A stretch of 64,000 bases of DNA from Pengzhenrongella sicca (GCF_017569225.1 NZ_CP071868.1:124001-188000); one strand, 5' to 3'; positions 8,678 to 17,732 are shown, counted from the first letter of the stretch. Notes: generated by a model not told the origin, from the letters alone. Numbers and translations are program-made.

Positions 8678-9655
8678 CTAGGGGAGCAGGAGCAGCTTGC
8701 CGAAGACGTCGCCCGACTCCAGCAGCTCGTGGGCGTCGCCCGCGGCGGCCAGGGGCAGCCGGGCGTGGATGACCGGCCGCAGCCGCCCGTCGTCGAGCAG
8801 CGGCCACGCCCCGGCCCGCACGGCCGCAACGACCGCGGCCTTCTGGGCCGCGGGCCGGGCCCGGAGCGTGGTGCCCGCGATCGACAGGCGGCGCGACAGC
8901 AGCAGGCCGAGGTCGATCTCGGCGCGGGCGCCCCGCTGCAGCCCGATGACGACGAGCCGGCCCTCGGGTGCGAGCGCGCCCAGGTTCGCGGCGAGCGCGC
9001 CCGCCCCGAGCAGGTCGAGGATGACGTCGACGCCGCGGCCGCCCGTCGCGTCGTCGACGGCGCGGGCGAAGTCCGTGCTGCGGTGGTCGATCGCGAGCTC
9101 CGCGCCGAGCTCCGCGCACCGCGCGGCCCGCGCCGGCCCGCCGGCCGTGGTCGCGACGTGCGCGCCGAGCGCGACGGCGAGCTGGATGGCGATCGAGCCC
9201 ACGCCGCCCGACCCCCCGTGCACGAGCGCCCACTCGCCGGCGTGGAGCCGACCGACCCCGACGAGGTTGGACCAGGCCGTGCACACGGCCTCCGGCAGGC
9301 CCGCCGCGTCGACGAGGTCGAGCCCCGGCGGAACGGGAAGCAGCTGACCCGCGGGCACGGCGACGCGCTCGGCGTAGCCGCCGCCCGCGAGCAGGGCGCA
9401 GACCCGGTCGCCGACGGACCACCCGGTGACGCCCGGGCCGAGCTCGCTGACCAGGCCCGAGACCTCGAGCCCGGGCCAGTCGGGTGCGCCGGTCGGGGCC
9501 GGGTAGTGCCCCTGCCGCTGCAGCAGGTCCGCGCGGTTGACCCCCGCGGCGGCGACGTCGACCACGACCTCGCCGACGCCCGGCACGGGGTCGGGCAGGC
9601 TCGTCTCGGTCAGCACCTGGGCGCCGCCCGGCTCAGGAATGATCACTGCGCGCAC
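8678..9655 (-). CDS. NAD(P)H-dependent quinone oxidoreductase (zinc-free MDR family, PIG3/QorA-like)
   Basis: A 325-residue cytoplasmic medium-chain reductase. The GroES-like domain starts MRAVIIPEPGGAQVL and carries VNRADLLQRQGHY, typical of quinone oxidoreductases that lack catalytic zinc. The nucleotide-binding motif is HGGSGGVGSIAIQLA near residue 145. It reduces quinones or alkenals with NADPH. The start is GTG at 9655. A TACTCT -10 at 9667-9662 lies 6 bp upstream, predicting leaderless mRNA. A 27-bp perfect palindrome covers the spacer and -35 region of this promoter, suggesting repression by a dimeric regulator. Confidence 0.85.
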   Translation of the reverse strand: MRAVIIPEPGGAQVLTETSLPDPVPGVGEVVVDVAAAGVNRADLLQRQGHYPAPTGAPDWPGLEVSGLVSELGPGVTGWSVGDRVCALLAGGGYAERVAVPAGQLLPVPPGLDLVDAAGLPEAVCTAWSNLVGVGRLHAGEWALVHGGSGGVGSIAIQLAVALGAHVATTAGGPARAARCAELGAELAIDHRSTDFARAVDDATGGRGVDVILDLLGAGALAANLGALAPEGRLVVIGLQRGARAEIDLGLLLSRRLSIAGTTLRARPAAQKAAVVAAVRAGAWPLLDDGRLRPVIHARLPLAAAGDAHELLESGDVFGKLLLLP

Positions 9656-9669
9656 CCCGCGAGAGTAGA

Positions 9670-9696
9670 CCTCGTGGGGCGAATCGCCCCACGAGG
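9670..9696. promoter_or_regulatory. 27-bp perfect palindrome (candidate operator)
   Basis: Two 13-bp arms (CCTCGTGGGGCGA and its exact complement) flank a single A at 9683. It sits between the divergent quinone oxidoreductase and conservon genes, immediately upstream of the TACTCT -10 element of the former. Size and position suit a TetR- or MarR-type operator. No regulator gene of that type is adjacent, so the binding protein is unknown. Confidence 0.6.
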
Positions 9697-9833
9697 AAGA
9701 AAACGCAGATCAAGTGCGCGATCATGCTCATGTCGCGGCTCAGTGGCGCCGATGACACGGTAAGCGCCACCCCCCGCCGGCCAGCGGGTGGCCACCGACG
9801 ACCGTCGGCGGCCAGGGATCGAGAGAGGTCACC

Positions 9834-12800
9834 ATGCTGCGCAGGTTGGGCATCCGCGGGAAAGTTCTCGCGGCTCTCGCGGTCCCGGTGCTCGTCCTGT
9901 TCGCCGCCGCGACGCTGATCTCCTGGCAGTCGATCCAGACCGCGCGCACCGCGCGCTCCGTGAGTCAGCTCGTCGCCACCGCCGACGAGCTCTCGGCCTT
10001 CGCCCGCGCGCTCCAGACGGAGCGCCTCGTGGCGCTCGCGTTCGTCGACAACTCGGCGACTGCCGTCACCCGCGTCGAGGCGGCGCGGGTCGGCACCGAC
10101 GAGGCCGGCGCGCGGCTCGACGCCGCGGTCGCGGAGGTCGATCCCGGCAGCCTCGGCTCCGTCGTCATCGCCTCTCTCGCCCAGACGGGCAAGGTGCGGG
10201 CGACCCTGCCCGAGCTGCGCGACGCCGTCGACGCCGCCCAGCCCAGCCGGCTCTTCGTCGACAACAGGTACACGTCGATCATCACGCTGCACGTGCAGCA
10301 GGCAGGCGTCTTCGCCGGGGCGCTCAGCGACCGCGAGCTGGCGCGGTACATGAACGCGTACGGGCTCGTCGGCGAGGCCGAGGAGCTCTTCGTGCACGAG
10401 CTGCCGACGGCGATGGCGGTGCTGCGGTCCAACGGCGAGAACTCGACCGCGGTGCTGGCCGTGTCCAAGACCGTCACGCTCGACACCGCGGCGTACGACC
10501 GGGCGCGCAACGCCGTCCGCCTGCTGCGCACCGATGCCCAGCTCTCCACGCTCGACGCGGCGTACTACACGCAGCGCCAGCAGCTCGCGGCCGGCGACCC
10601 GGCCGCGGTACGCACGGTCGACCCGGGCGCGTACGAGAAGAGCTCCACCACGGTGCTCCAGGAGATCGCCAAGGTCAGCGACCAGGTCAGCGAGAAGGGC
10701 GAGGCCCTCGCGACGGCGAAGGAGGCCGCCGCCAACCGCACGACCGCGCTGACGATCGGCGGCACGCTCGCCACGGTGCTGCTGTCGATCGCGATCGCGA
10801 TGCTCATCGCACGCCAGATCGTCGTCCCGCTGCGGCGGCTCACCCAGGCCGCCGACGAGGTGCGCGTCCAGCTGCCGACGCTGGTGGAACAGGTCGCGGT
10901 TCCGGGTGCGAGCCCGGAGCTGTCGCTCGTCCAGATCCCGGTGCTCTCGCGCGACGAGGTCGGGCGCCTCGCCACCGCGTTCAACGAGGTCAACGCCACG
11001 ACCATCCACGTCGCGCAGGAGCAGGCCGCGCTGCGCGGCTCGATCGCCGAGATGTTCGTCAACGTCGCCCGGCGCGACCAGGTCCTGCTCAACCGGCAGA
11101 TCTCCTTCATCGACGCGCTCGAGCGGTCCGAGGAAGACCCGAACACGCTCGCCAACCTCTTTCGCCTCGACCACCTCGCCACGCGGATGCGCCGCAACGC
11201 GGAGTCGCTGCTCGTGCTTGCAGGCATCGACTCGGGCCGGCGGGTCCGCGACTCGATGCCTCTCTCGGACGTCATCCGTACCGCCTCGTCCGAGATCGAG
11301 CTGTACGACCGGATCCAGCTCGACCTCGGCAGCGACCCGAACATGCTCGGCTTCAGCGCCCTGCCGGCGGCGCACCTGCTGGCCGAGCTGCTCGAGAACG
11401 CCACGATGTTCTCCGAGCCCGAGACCGTCGTCGAGGTCGAGACCTCCGACGCGGGCGAGTTCCAGCGGGTCGTCGTGCACGACCTCGGCATCGGGATGTC
11501 CGACGCCGAGCTCGAGGCCGTGAACCAGCAGATCCGGCGGACCACGGCCAGCGACGCGATCGGGGCCCAGCGGCTCGGCTTCTACGTCGTCGGCCGGCTC
11601 GCCGTTCGGCTCGGGGCCACCGTCACGCTCGAGCGCGGGCGCAACGCCACCGGGATCGACGCGGTCGTGCTCCTGCCCGCGAGCGTGTTCGAGGCCCGGG
11701 TCGAGCTCCCTGCCGGTGCGCTCGAGTCGTCGGCGAACCTCGCCGAGGAGTCCGACGCGGCCCGCGCCGTCCCGGTCGATCTCGCCGGGATGACCGACGG
11801 CGCGACGACCGTCGGCCTGCCCCGGCGCCGCTCGCGCGACGAAGGCGCCCGCCCCGGCGCCCCGGCGCCGGCGAGCTCGACCGGCATCGACGAGAGTCAG
11901 GTCGTCCTGCCCGTCCGCTCCGAGCTCACGCTGTCCCCTGAGCTGTCGGCGGCCCGCGGTGACTGGGCGCCCGCCGTCCCGGCCGAGAGCTCCGCGACCG
12001 TGCTGCCGAGCCGGTCGCTCGCCCCGGGCGCGCCCACGCCCGTCGTCGACGACGGGGTCAAGCCCGCGGCCGTGCCGGGGGAGCCCGCGGCGCGCTCGGG
12101 CCTGTTCGCCGGCTTCCGCGGGCGCGTCGTCGACGCGCAGCCCGGCGCGGACGGTTCGCCCACCGCCTCGCCCACCGCCTCGCCCACCGGCCTGCCCACC
12201 GGCCTGCCCGCTCGGGCCGGCCAGCCGGACCCGACCCCGACTGCGACGCCGAGCGCGTACGCCCCGCCGTCGGCGCCCGCGGCGGGCGCCTGGAACGACG
12301 CCCCGGCCTTCGTGATCCCCGCGCTGCTGCCCGAGGAGGAGTCGTGGGCGCCGGAGCTTCGCCCCGAGCCGCTCCCGCCCCGCCACTCGCCGAGCCACCT
12401 GGCCACGACCGAGATCCCCATCGTCGCGCGAGCGAGCGCGAGCGCGCCGCTCACCGGCCCCGCGTCGGACGATGACGCCCTCGACGGCCTGAGTGCGCCG
12501 GGTGCGCCGAGCGCGTTCGCCGGGTTCGGCGGGCTCGTGGGGGTGGCCGACGCCGACGCGGCCCACCACCAGTCGCGGGACGTCCCGCCGTCGTTCGAGC
12601 CGACGCTCAACGAGGCGCGTGCCTGGGATGCGGGCGAGCCCGTCGTGTCCGCCCCGATCGTGGCCGCCGCCCCGCTCCAGCCGCCCGCCCCGCCCGCGAC
12701 GCCCGCCCCGCCAATCGTCACGAGCTGGGAGCCCGTCCTCGAGGGCGGCGAGATCTGGTCGTCCGTGCCCGAGCTGGCGCCGGACGCCGACGAGCCGCGT

Positions 12801-14051
12801 GCGCCCGTCGCGGCGTCGCCCTTCGCGTCGCCCTTCGCATCGCCCTTCAGCGAGCCGGCCCAGGATCACGCGGAGGCTGGCCTCGGGGCGGTCGGCGCGC
12901 CGGCCCTGGACCCGGCCGTCGACGGCGGCGCGGATCTCGACCCGATGGACGCGCCCGACGATGCCTCGCTGGTGAGCGAGCCCCGCACGTCGGGCACGCC
13001 TGCGCCGTCGCCATTCCCGGTCGCCGCCGAACCGGTCGCTGCCGAGCCGGTTGCCGCCGCGCCGTCGCCCGCGCCGGCCGAGCGACGTCGTCGGTTCGGA
13101 TGGTTGCGCCGCAAGCCAGCCGCGGGCGCGCCCGCGGCGGACCTCACGCCCGCGGAGCTTTCCGGGCTGTCCTGGCTCGACGGGGCCTCGGCCGCCGACG
13201 GCGCCGGAGCGGAGCCCGTCGGGCGTCCGCGCGCCGCGTGGGCGCCCGAGCCCGAGGCCGAGGCGTCCGGCCCGGCCCCGACGCGCATGTCCGCGTTCAC
13301 CCCCGCAGCGCCGGAGCCCGCGGTGTACACGCCGCCGCCGCTGGCCGCGCCTGTGCCAGTGCCGTCCGCCTCGGCGCCGTTCGCCCCCGCTCGGTCGACC
13401 CCCGCTCGGTCGACCCCCGATCTGCCGACTCCCGCGCTGCCGCTACCGGGCAGGTCGCCGTCGTTCGGGGCGGTCCACGCCCCGGCGGACGTGGACCCTG
13501 CCGGCTCGGACGGGCGCGAGCCGGAGTTCGCGGTGCCGGCGTTGCAGCCCACGGAGTCGGAGCCGGTGCCGGACGAGTGGCCGACGCCGCAGTGGTCCGC
13601 GCCGGCGCGGGACGCCCCGCGCGGGCAGATCGCCTCGGGCTGGCTCCCGACCCCGGCTCATCCACAGACCCCCACGGCACGGTCGGCCTCGCCGGGCGTG
13701 CTGGACGAACAGGTGGCAGCAATGCTCGCTCTTCGCTCCGACATTCAGGAGCAGGCGCTCGCCGAGTTCAGCCAGCTCTCGACCTACCGGCCGAACGTGG
13801 CGGGCGGGTCCGGCAGCGGCGGCGCCTCGCTCCAGCGTCGCGTGCCGGCCGTGATCGCCGCGGCCCCCCCGATCTCCGCGCCGTCGACCGACGGCGCGGG
13901 CCCGCGGGACGCCGACAAGCTGCGGTCGCGGCTGTCGAGCTTCCAGTCCGGAACCGAACGCGGCCGCAAGGCCGCAGCTCCCGCCGGGGAGACCGCCCCG
14001 CGCGCGACCGGTGACCATCAGCCCAGTGACGAATCCCAGGAGGAAAAGTGA
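9834..14051 (+). CDS. Conservon sensor histidine kinase-like protein CvnA
   Basis: A 1405-residue membrane sensor. TM1 is near residues 13-33 and TM2 near 303-323. Between them lies a predicted all-helical extracellular nitrate/nitrite-sensing-like (NIT) domain, followed by a HAMP-like segment, an LDHLATRMRR helix and a HATPase domain (LLENATMFSEPE N-box, DLGIGMSD G-box, about residues 480-620). From about residue 625 to the end, roughly 780 residues are a Pro/Ala/Ser-rich, probably disordered tail with short direct repeats (SPTASPTASPTGLPTGLP, PFASPFASPF). It is much longer than the tails I know. The ribosome site AGAGGTC precedes ATG. The stop overlaps cvnB (GTGA). In Streptomyces, CvnA proteins organise a membrane complex with CvnB-D. 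Confidence 0.88.
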   Translation: MLRRLGIRGKVLAALAVPVLVLFAAATLISWQSIQTARTARSVSQLVATADELSAFARALQTERLVALAFVDNSATAVTRVEAARVGTDEAGARLDAAVAEVDPGSLGSVVIASLAQTGKVRATLPELRDAVDAAQPSRLFVDNRYTSIITLHVQQAGVFAGALSDRELARYMNAYGLVGEAEELFVHELPTAMAVLRSNGENSTAVLAVSKTVTLDTAAYDRARNAVRLLRTDAQLSTLDAAYYTQRQQLAAGDPAAVRTVDPGAYEKSSTTVLQEIAKVSDQVSEKGEALATAKEAAANRTTALTIGGTLATVLLSIAIAMLIARQIVVPLRRLTQAADEVRVQLPTLVEQVAVPGASPELSLVQIPVLSRDEVGRLATAFNEVNATTIHVAQEQAALRGSIAEMFVNVARRDQVLLNRQISFIDALERSEEDPNTLANLFRLDHLATRMRRNAESLLVLAGIDSGRRVRDSMPLSDVIRTASSEIELYDRIQLDLGSDPNMLGFSALPAAHLLAELLENATMFSEPETVVEVETSDAGEFQRVVVHDLGIGMSDAELEAVNQQIRRTTASDAIGAQRLGFYVVGRLAVRLGATVTLERGRNATGIDAVVLLPASVFEARVELPAGALESSANLAEESDAARAVPVDLAGMTDGATTVGLPRRRSRDEGARPGAPAPASSTGIDESQVVLPVRSELTLSPELSAARGDWAPAVPAESSATVLPSRSLAPGAPTPVVDDGVKPAAVPGEPAARSGLFAGFRGRVVDAQPGADGSPTASPTASPTGLPTGLPARAGQPDPTPTATPSAYAPPSAPAAGAWNDAPAFVIPALLPEEESWAPELRPEPLPPRHSPSHLATTEIPIVARASASAPLTGPASDDDALDGLSAPGAPSAFAGFGGLVGVADADAAHHQSRDVPPSFEPTLNEARAWDAGEPVVSAPIVAAAPLQPPAPPATPAPPIVTSWEPVLEGGEIWSSVPELAPDADEPRAPVAASPFASPFASPFSEPAQDHAEAGLGAVGAPALDPAVDGGADLDPMDAPDDASLVSEPRTSGTPAPSPFPVAAEPVAAEPVAAAPSPAPAERRRRFGWLRRKPAAGAPAADLTPAELSGLSWLDGASAADGAGAEPVGRPRAAWAPEPEAEASGPAPTRMSAFTPAAPEPAVYTPPPLAAPVPVPSASAPFAPARSTPARSTPDLPTPALPLPGRSPSFGAVHAPADVDPAGSDGREPEFAVPALQPTESEPVPDEWPTPQWSAPARDAPRGQIASGWLPTPAHPQTPTARSASPGVLDEQVAAMLALRSDIQEQALAEFSQLSTYRPNVAGGSGSGGASLQRRVPAVIAAAPPISAPSTDGAGPRDADKLRSRLSSFQSGTERGRKAAAPAGETAPRATGDHQPSDESQEEK

Positions 14052-14497
14052 CAGCGATCAGCACCGAGGCGGCCAACTTCGGCTGGCTCCTGGACAACTT
14101 CGTCCGCACGGTCCCCGGAACCCGCCACACGTTGGTGGTCTCGGCCGACGGACTGCTCATGGCGATGTCCGGCCAGCTCGACCGGACCAGCGGCGACCAG
14201 CTCGGCGCGATCGTCTCGGGCATGTCGAGCCTGACGCGGGGCGCCGCCCGCCAGCTGCGCGCCGGCGACGTTCGGCAGGCGATCGTCGAGATGGACGACC
14301 TGTTCCTGTTCCTCATGAGCGTGTCCAACGGCTCCGTTCTCGCCGTCGTCGCGGACGCCACCTGCGACGTCGGCCTCATCGGGTACGAGATGGCGATGCT
14401 CGTCTCGCGCACGGAGGCGACCCTGACGCCGCAGCTCATCTCCGAGATGCGCGCCCAGCTGCCGGTCGACGGTGCCACCCGCACTCCGGTGAGCTGA
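14048..14497 (+). CDS. Conservon protein CvnB (roadblock/LC7 domain)
   Basis: A 149-residue protein that is almost entirely one roadblock/LC7 domain, the fold that regulates small GTPases (MglB-like). The core TLVVSADGLLMAMSGQLD and the downstream MDDLFLFLMSVSNGSVLAVVAD strands are typical. In conservons CvnB partners the GTPase CvnD and the kinase CvnA at the membrane. GTG at 14048 overlaps the cvnA stop, and AGGAGG at 14038-14043 provides a strong ribosome site 4 bp before the GTG. The gene order A-B-C-D is intact. Confidence 0.9.
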   Translation: MTAISTEAANFGWLLDNFVRTVPGTRHTLVVSADGLLMAMSGQLDRTSGDQLGAIVSGMSSLTRGAARQLRAGDVRQAIVEMDDLFLFLMSVSNGSVLAVVADATCDVGLIGYEMAMLVSRTEATLTPQLISEMRAQLPVDGATRTPVS

Positions 14498-14504
14498 GCT
14501 GGCC

Positions 14505-14882
14505 ATGTCGCAAGCCCCCGAGGAGGAGACCCGCACCGTCCGGCCGTACGCCGTGACCGGCGGACGGGTCAAGTCTGCCTCCTCCAACCTGCCTCTCGAG
14601 GCGCTGGTGGAAGTCGTGCCGAACGCGGGCGACATCAACCGGCTGCCGCCCGAGAAACGCGCCATCATGCAGCACGCGAGCCGTTCGTACGTCTCGGTCA
14701 TCGAGCTGTCCGCATTGCTGCACCTACCGATCGGCGTCGTCCGCATCATCGTGGCGGACCTGGCGGATCAGAACTTCGTCCGCGTGCACTCCACGACCGC
14801 TGTGGGCGCTCGCACCGGCCAGGCCCCCACCCTTTCCCTCAGCGTGCTGGAGAGTGTTCTCAATGGCATTTCTGCCCTCTGA
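14505..14882 (+). CDS. Conservon protein CvnC (DUF742)
   Basis: A 125-residue DUF742 protein. The C-terminal two-thirds look like a winged-helix fold (SVIELSALLHLPIGVVRIIV, then LADQNFVRVH). The N-terminus, EEETRTVRPYAVTGGR, is the usual DUF742 entry motif. The molecular function is not established; in Streptomyces conservons it belongs to the CvnA-D complex. It starts 7 bp after the cvnB stop, and its 3' end overlaps cvnD by 20 bp. Confidence 0.9.
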   Translation: MSQAPEEETRTVRPYAVTGGRVKSASSNLPLEALVEVVPNAGDINRLPPEKRAIMQHASRSYVSVIELSALLHLPIGVVRIIVADLADQNFVRVHSTTAVGARTGQAPTLSLSVLESVLNGISAL

Positions 14883-15477
14883 CGCCGTCTCGGCCGCCCC
14901 GGCCGGCGGAGGTGCCGCCGTCGCCCCCACGGCCGTCAAGATCGTCGTCGCCGGTGGCTTCGCCGTCGGCAAGACGACCTTCATCGGATCGATCTCCGAC
15001 ATCGAGCCGCTGACCACCGAGGCGGCGATGACCGAGTACTCCGTCGGTGTCGACGACGCCGGCGGCGTGTCCGACCGGAAGACGACGACGACCGTCGCGA
15101 TGGACTTCGGGCGCATCGCGCTGCAGAACTCCCTCTGGCTGTACCTGTTCGGGACCCCGGGGCAGGATCGCTTCCTGTTCATGTGGGACGACCTCGTGCG
15201 CGGCGCGATCGGCGCCGTCGTGCTCGTCGACACCGACCGGCTCGAGCAGTGCTTCCCGGCCATCGACTACTTCGAGAGCCGCGGGATCCCGTTCGTCGTC
15301 GCGGTGAACTGCTTCGACGGGATCGCCAAGCATCAGCTCGACGACGTCAAGGAGGCGCTGCAGATCCCGCCGCACGTCCCGGTGCTCTACACCGACGCCC
15401 GCTCCCGCGCCGCGACCAAGCAGTCGCTCATCCAGCTCGTCCGCCTCGCGATGGAGCGGTTGCAGGCTGCTGCCTGA
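14863..15477 (+). CDS. Conservon GTPase CvnD
   Basis: A 204-residue small Ras-like GTPase of the prokaryotic MglA-related type. The G1 motif is GGFAVGKTTF, G3 is FGTPGQDRF, and the G4 position reads VNCFDG instead of the textbook NKxD, which is normal for this family. It is the presumed switch of the conservon, with CvnB as partner. ATG 14863 has GGAGAG 8 bp upstream; GTG 14854 is an in-frame alternative. It is the last conservon gene; the PIN-like gene follows after 121 bp. Confidence 0.9.
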   Translation: MAFLPSDAVSAAPAGGGAAVAPTAVKIVVAGGFAVGKTTFIGSISDIEPLTTEAAMTEYSVGVDDAGGVSDRKTTTTVAMDFGRIALQNSLWLYLFGTPGQDRFLFMWDDLVRGAIGAVVLVDTDRLEQCFPAIDYFESRGIPFVVAVNCFDGIAKHQLDDVKEALQIPPHVPVLYTDARSRAATKQSLIQLVRLAMERLQAAA

Positions 15478-15598
15478 AGTCGGCCCCGAGCGTGCCGGCG
15501 GCCTCGGCGGCCACTCCGACCTGCTCGCGCGCGCCGATAGGCTCCCGACCCAGAGACAGGCACCAGCGGGGGTGCGCAGGCTGCGCGGACGGGGCACC

Positions 15599-16009
15599 AT
15601 GCTGGTCTACGTCGACGGATCGGCGCTCAGCCGCTATCTGGTCGATCTGCCAGGGGCAGCGCAATGGCGCGAATGGGCGGCGGCGCACGAGCATGCCCTG
15701 GTGACCACCCCGCTCGGCCTCACCGAGCTGAGGCTCGTCGCCGGCACGCTCGACGCGGCCGGCCGCACGCGCGCGTACGAGGTGACCGAGCGGATCGCCG
15801 TCGTCCGCTTCTCCGACCAGACCCTGGCGACGGCCGCGATGGCCCGGTCGGTCCTGTCGCCGTTTGCCGCGCTGCACCTCGGGACGGCGGCGACGCAGCC
15901 CGACGTCGGCGCCGTCGCGACCTACGACCTGCGGCTGGCATCCGTCGCGGCCATCTACGGGCTCAGCGTCCTGTCGCCCGGGTACCCCGACGGCTGGTGG
16001 CAGGGGTAG
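15599..16009 (+). CDS. PIN-domain-like protein
   Basis: A 136-residue protein with the acidic pattern of PIN ribonucleases: VYVDGSAL at the N-terminus, LTELR near residue 43, and PDVGAVATYDLRLASVAAIYGL near the C-terminus, the usual last acidic motif followed by a helix. PIN domains cleave RNA with divalent metals, often as VapC toxins. No antitoxin-sized gene is attached upstream, so a toxin role is uncertain. ATG 15599 is chosen because the fold begins directly there; GTG 15572 would add nine basic residues. A TAGGCT element at 15537-15542 could be its -10. The next gene is a tRNA. Confidence 0.65.
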   Translation: MLVYVDGSALSRYLVDLPGAAQWREWAAAHEHALVTTPLGLTELRLVAGTLDAAGRTRAYEVTERIAVVRFSDQTLATAAMARSVLSPFAALHLGTAATQPDVGAVATYDLRLASVAAIYGLSVLSPGYPDGWWQG

Positions 16010-16061
16010 CTGGGCCTCGGCGCCGCGGCGCGCCGCGGTGCGGCACAATGCCTGCGTACCA

Positions 16062-16152
16062 GGAGGGCTGTCTGAGCGGCCGAAAGAGACGGTCTTGAAA
16101 ACCGTTGGAGCGGGTAACCCCGTTCTCGTGGGTTCGAATCCCACGCCCTCCG
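16062..16152 (+). tRNA. tRNA-Ser (anticodon TGA)
   Basis: A 91-nt class II tRNA. Acceptor GGAGGGC (16062-16068) pairs with GCCCTCC (16145-16151), with discriminator G. The anticodon loop is CTTGAAAAC, it has a long variable arm, and the T-loop is GGTTCGAATCC. No CCA is encoded. It reads UCA and wobble serine codons. Confidence 0.97.
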
Positions 16153-16309
16153 CTGCGGCGAACCGTCGGTTGCGACCTGCCGACACCTGCCGACACCCGC
16201 CGATCCGAGTGGGGCGGGAATCCGGCTCGGCGCGCCGATGTGCGGCATCTGTCCGGGACGGATCTCGGCCGCGGTCCGGGGCACCGGCTCGCGCCGTCAT
16301 GATTGACCC

Positions 16310-17581
16310 GTGACCGAGAAACCACCCGCGGAGGAATCGCTCGAGCCCGTCGAGCTGATCCGGCAGTCCGGCATCGTGCTGCGGACCGGCCGGCTGATGC
16401 TCTCCGCCGGGACGGGCAGCTATCGGGTTAAGAGCGCGATGCAGCGCGTGGCCAGCGCCGTCGGCCTGGACCGTCACCACGCGCACGTCACGCTCACGGA
16501 GATCACGGCGACGTCGCACCGCGGCCCGATCTTCCGGACCGAGGTCACGGAGGTCCGGTCGATCGGAGTGAACTCCGACCGGCTCGCCGAGCTCGAGTCG
16601 CTCACCCGGAGCCTCGCCCCGATGGTGACGGTCGACGCCGTCGCGGCGGAGCTGGACCGGATCGAGAGCAAGCCGGCGCTGTATCCCGCGACCCTCAACG
16701 CGATCTGGGGCGCGATGGCGTGCGCGGCCTTCTCTTTCCTCAACAACGGCGGCCCGGTCGAGATCGCCGGCGTGTTCGTGGGGGCCGGCGTCGGGCAGTT
16801 CGTCCGTCGCTGGTTCGCGCACCGGCGGTACAACCAGTTCGGCACGACGATGATCGCGGCTGCCGTCGCGTGCCTGGGTTACCTGGGCTTCATCTCCGCG
16901 CTCGAAGGGCTCGGCGCCGTCGACCCGAAGCACCACATCGGCTACGTCTCGGCGGTGCTGTTCCTCATCCCGGGGTTCCCGCTCGTGACCGCGGCCCTCG
17001 ACCTCGCGAAGCTGGACTTCTCCGCGGGGGTCGCGCGGCTGACCTACGCCCTGATGATCCTGACGTCCGCGGCGCTGAGCGTCTGGGCGATCTCGTCGGC
17101 GGCGGGTCTCAGCCCGGACCCTGCCGAGCCGATCGCGCTGGCCCCCGTCGCCCTCGTCGCCTGCCGGCTCCTCGCGAGCTTCCTCGGTGTGCTGGGCTTC
17201 GCGCTGCTGTTCAACAGCCCCGGCCGGATGGCACTCACCGCGGCGACGATCGGGATGATCGCCAACGTGGTGCGCATCTCGCTCAACGACGCCGGCGCGG
17301 CCCCGCAGGCAGGCGCCGCCGCGGGGGCGCTGCTGGTCGGGTTGCTGGCGGCCTGGTGGGCGCCCCGCGCCGGGTTCCCCCGGATCACCGTGTCGGTGCC
17401 CGCCGTCGTGATCATGGTGCCCGGGGCCGCCGCGTACCGGGCGGTGTTCCACCTCAACAACGGCGACACGACGCAGGCCCTCGCGTTCGGGTTCGAGGCG
17501 GCGCTCGTGGTCATCGCGATCGCGATCGGCCTCGCCGTGGCGCGGATGCTGACCGACCGCGCGTGGGCATTCGAGCGGTGA
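16310..17581 (+). CDS. Threonine/serine exporter family protein (ThrE-like)
   Basis: A 423-residue protein with a soluble N-terminal ThrE domain (VLRTGRLMLSAGTGSYRVKSAM, residues about 25-50, and an HHAHVTLTEI segment). About ten hydrophobic segments follow from residue 130, covering both the DUF1212 and DUF3815-type halves in one chain, as in Corynebacterium ThrE. It exports L-threonine and L-serine. The GTG start at 16310 lacks a ribosome site, and a weak CATGAT element 6 bp upstream suggests a leaderless start. It lies between two tRNA-Ser genes on the same strand. Confidence 0.88.
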   Translation: MTEKPPAEESLEPVELIRQSGIVLRTGRLMLSAGTGSYRVKSAMQRVASAVGLDRHHAHVTLTEITATSHRGPIFRTEVTEVRSIGVNSDRLAELESLTRSLAPMVTVDAVAAELDRIESKPALYPATLNAIWGAMACAAFSFLNNGGPVEIAGVFVGAGVGQFVRRWFAHRRYNQFGTTMIAAAVACLGYLGFISALEGLGAVDPKHHIGYVSAVLFLIPGFPLVTAALDLAKLDFSAGVARLTYALMILTSAALSVWAISSAAGLSPDPAEPIALAPVALVACRLLASFLGVLGFALLFNSPGRMALTAATIGMIANVVRISLNDAGAAPQAGAAAGALLVGLLAAWWAPRAGFPRITVSVPAVVIMVPGAAAYRAVFHLNNGDTTQALAFGFEAALVVIAIAIGLAVARMLTDRAWAFER

Positions 17582-17643
17582 ATTGGGCCTGGTAGCCGCG
17601 TGTTTTGCTGCGCGTGGGCAGGCCGGGTATCCTGTCACCGCCT

Positions 17644-17732
17644 GGAGATGTCGCATAGCCCGGTCTAGTGCGCGACCCTGCTAAGGTCGTGAAGGGGTAA
17701 CCCTTCCGTGGGTTCAAATCCCACCGTCTCCG
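17644..17732 (+). tRNA. tRNA-Ser (anticodon GCT)
   Basis: An 89-nt class II tRNA. Acceptor GGAGATG pairs with CGTCTCC (one U-G pair), discriminator G at 17732. The anticodon loop contains GCT (CTGCTAAGG), with a long variable arm and T-loop GGTTCAAATCC. It decodes AGC/AGU. A terminator follows immediately. Confidence 0.97.

Noticed and set aside
9633-12869. Long antisense open frame opposite cvnA (over 1000 codons)
   Set aside because: Product is Arg/Gly/Asp/Val low-complexity typical of reading GC-rich genes on the opposite strand; the sense frame has recognisable domains and good starts.
15572-15598. Extended GTG start for the PIN-like gene
   Set aside because: Adds only a basic stretch (MRRLRGRGT) before the first strand; the ATG at 15599 begins the fold.
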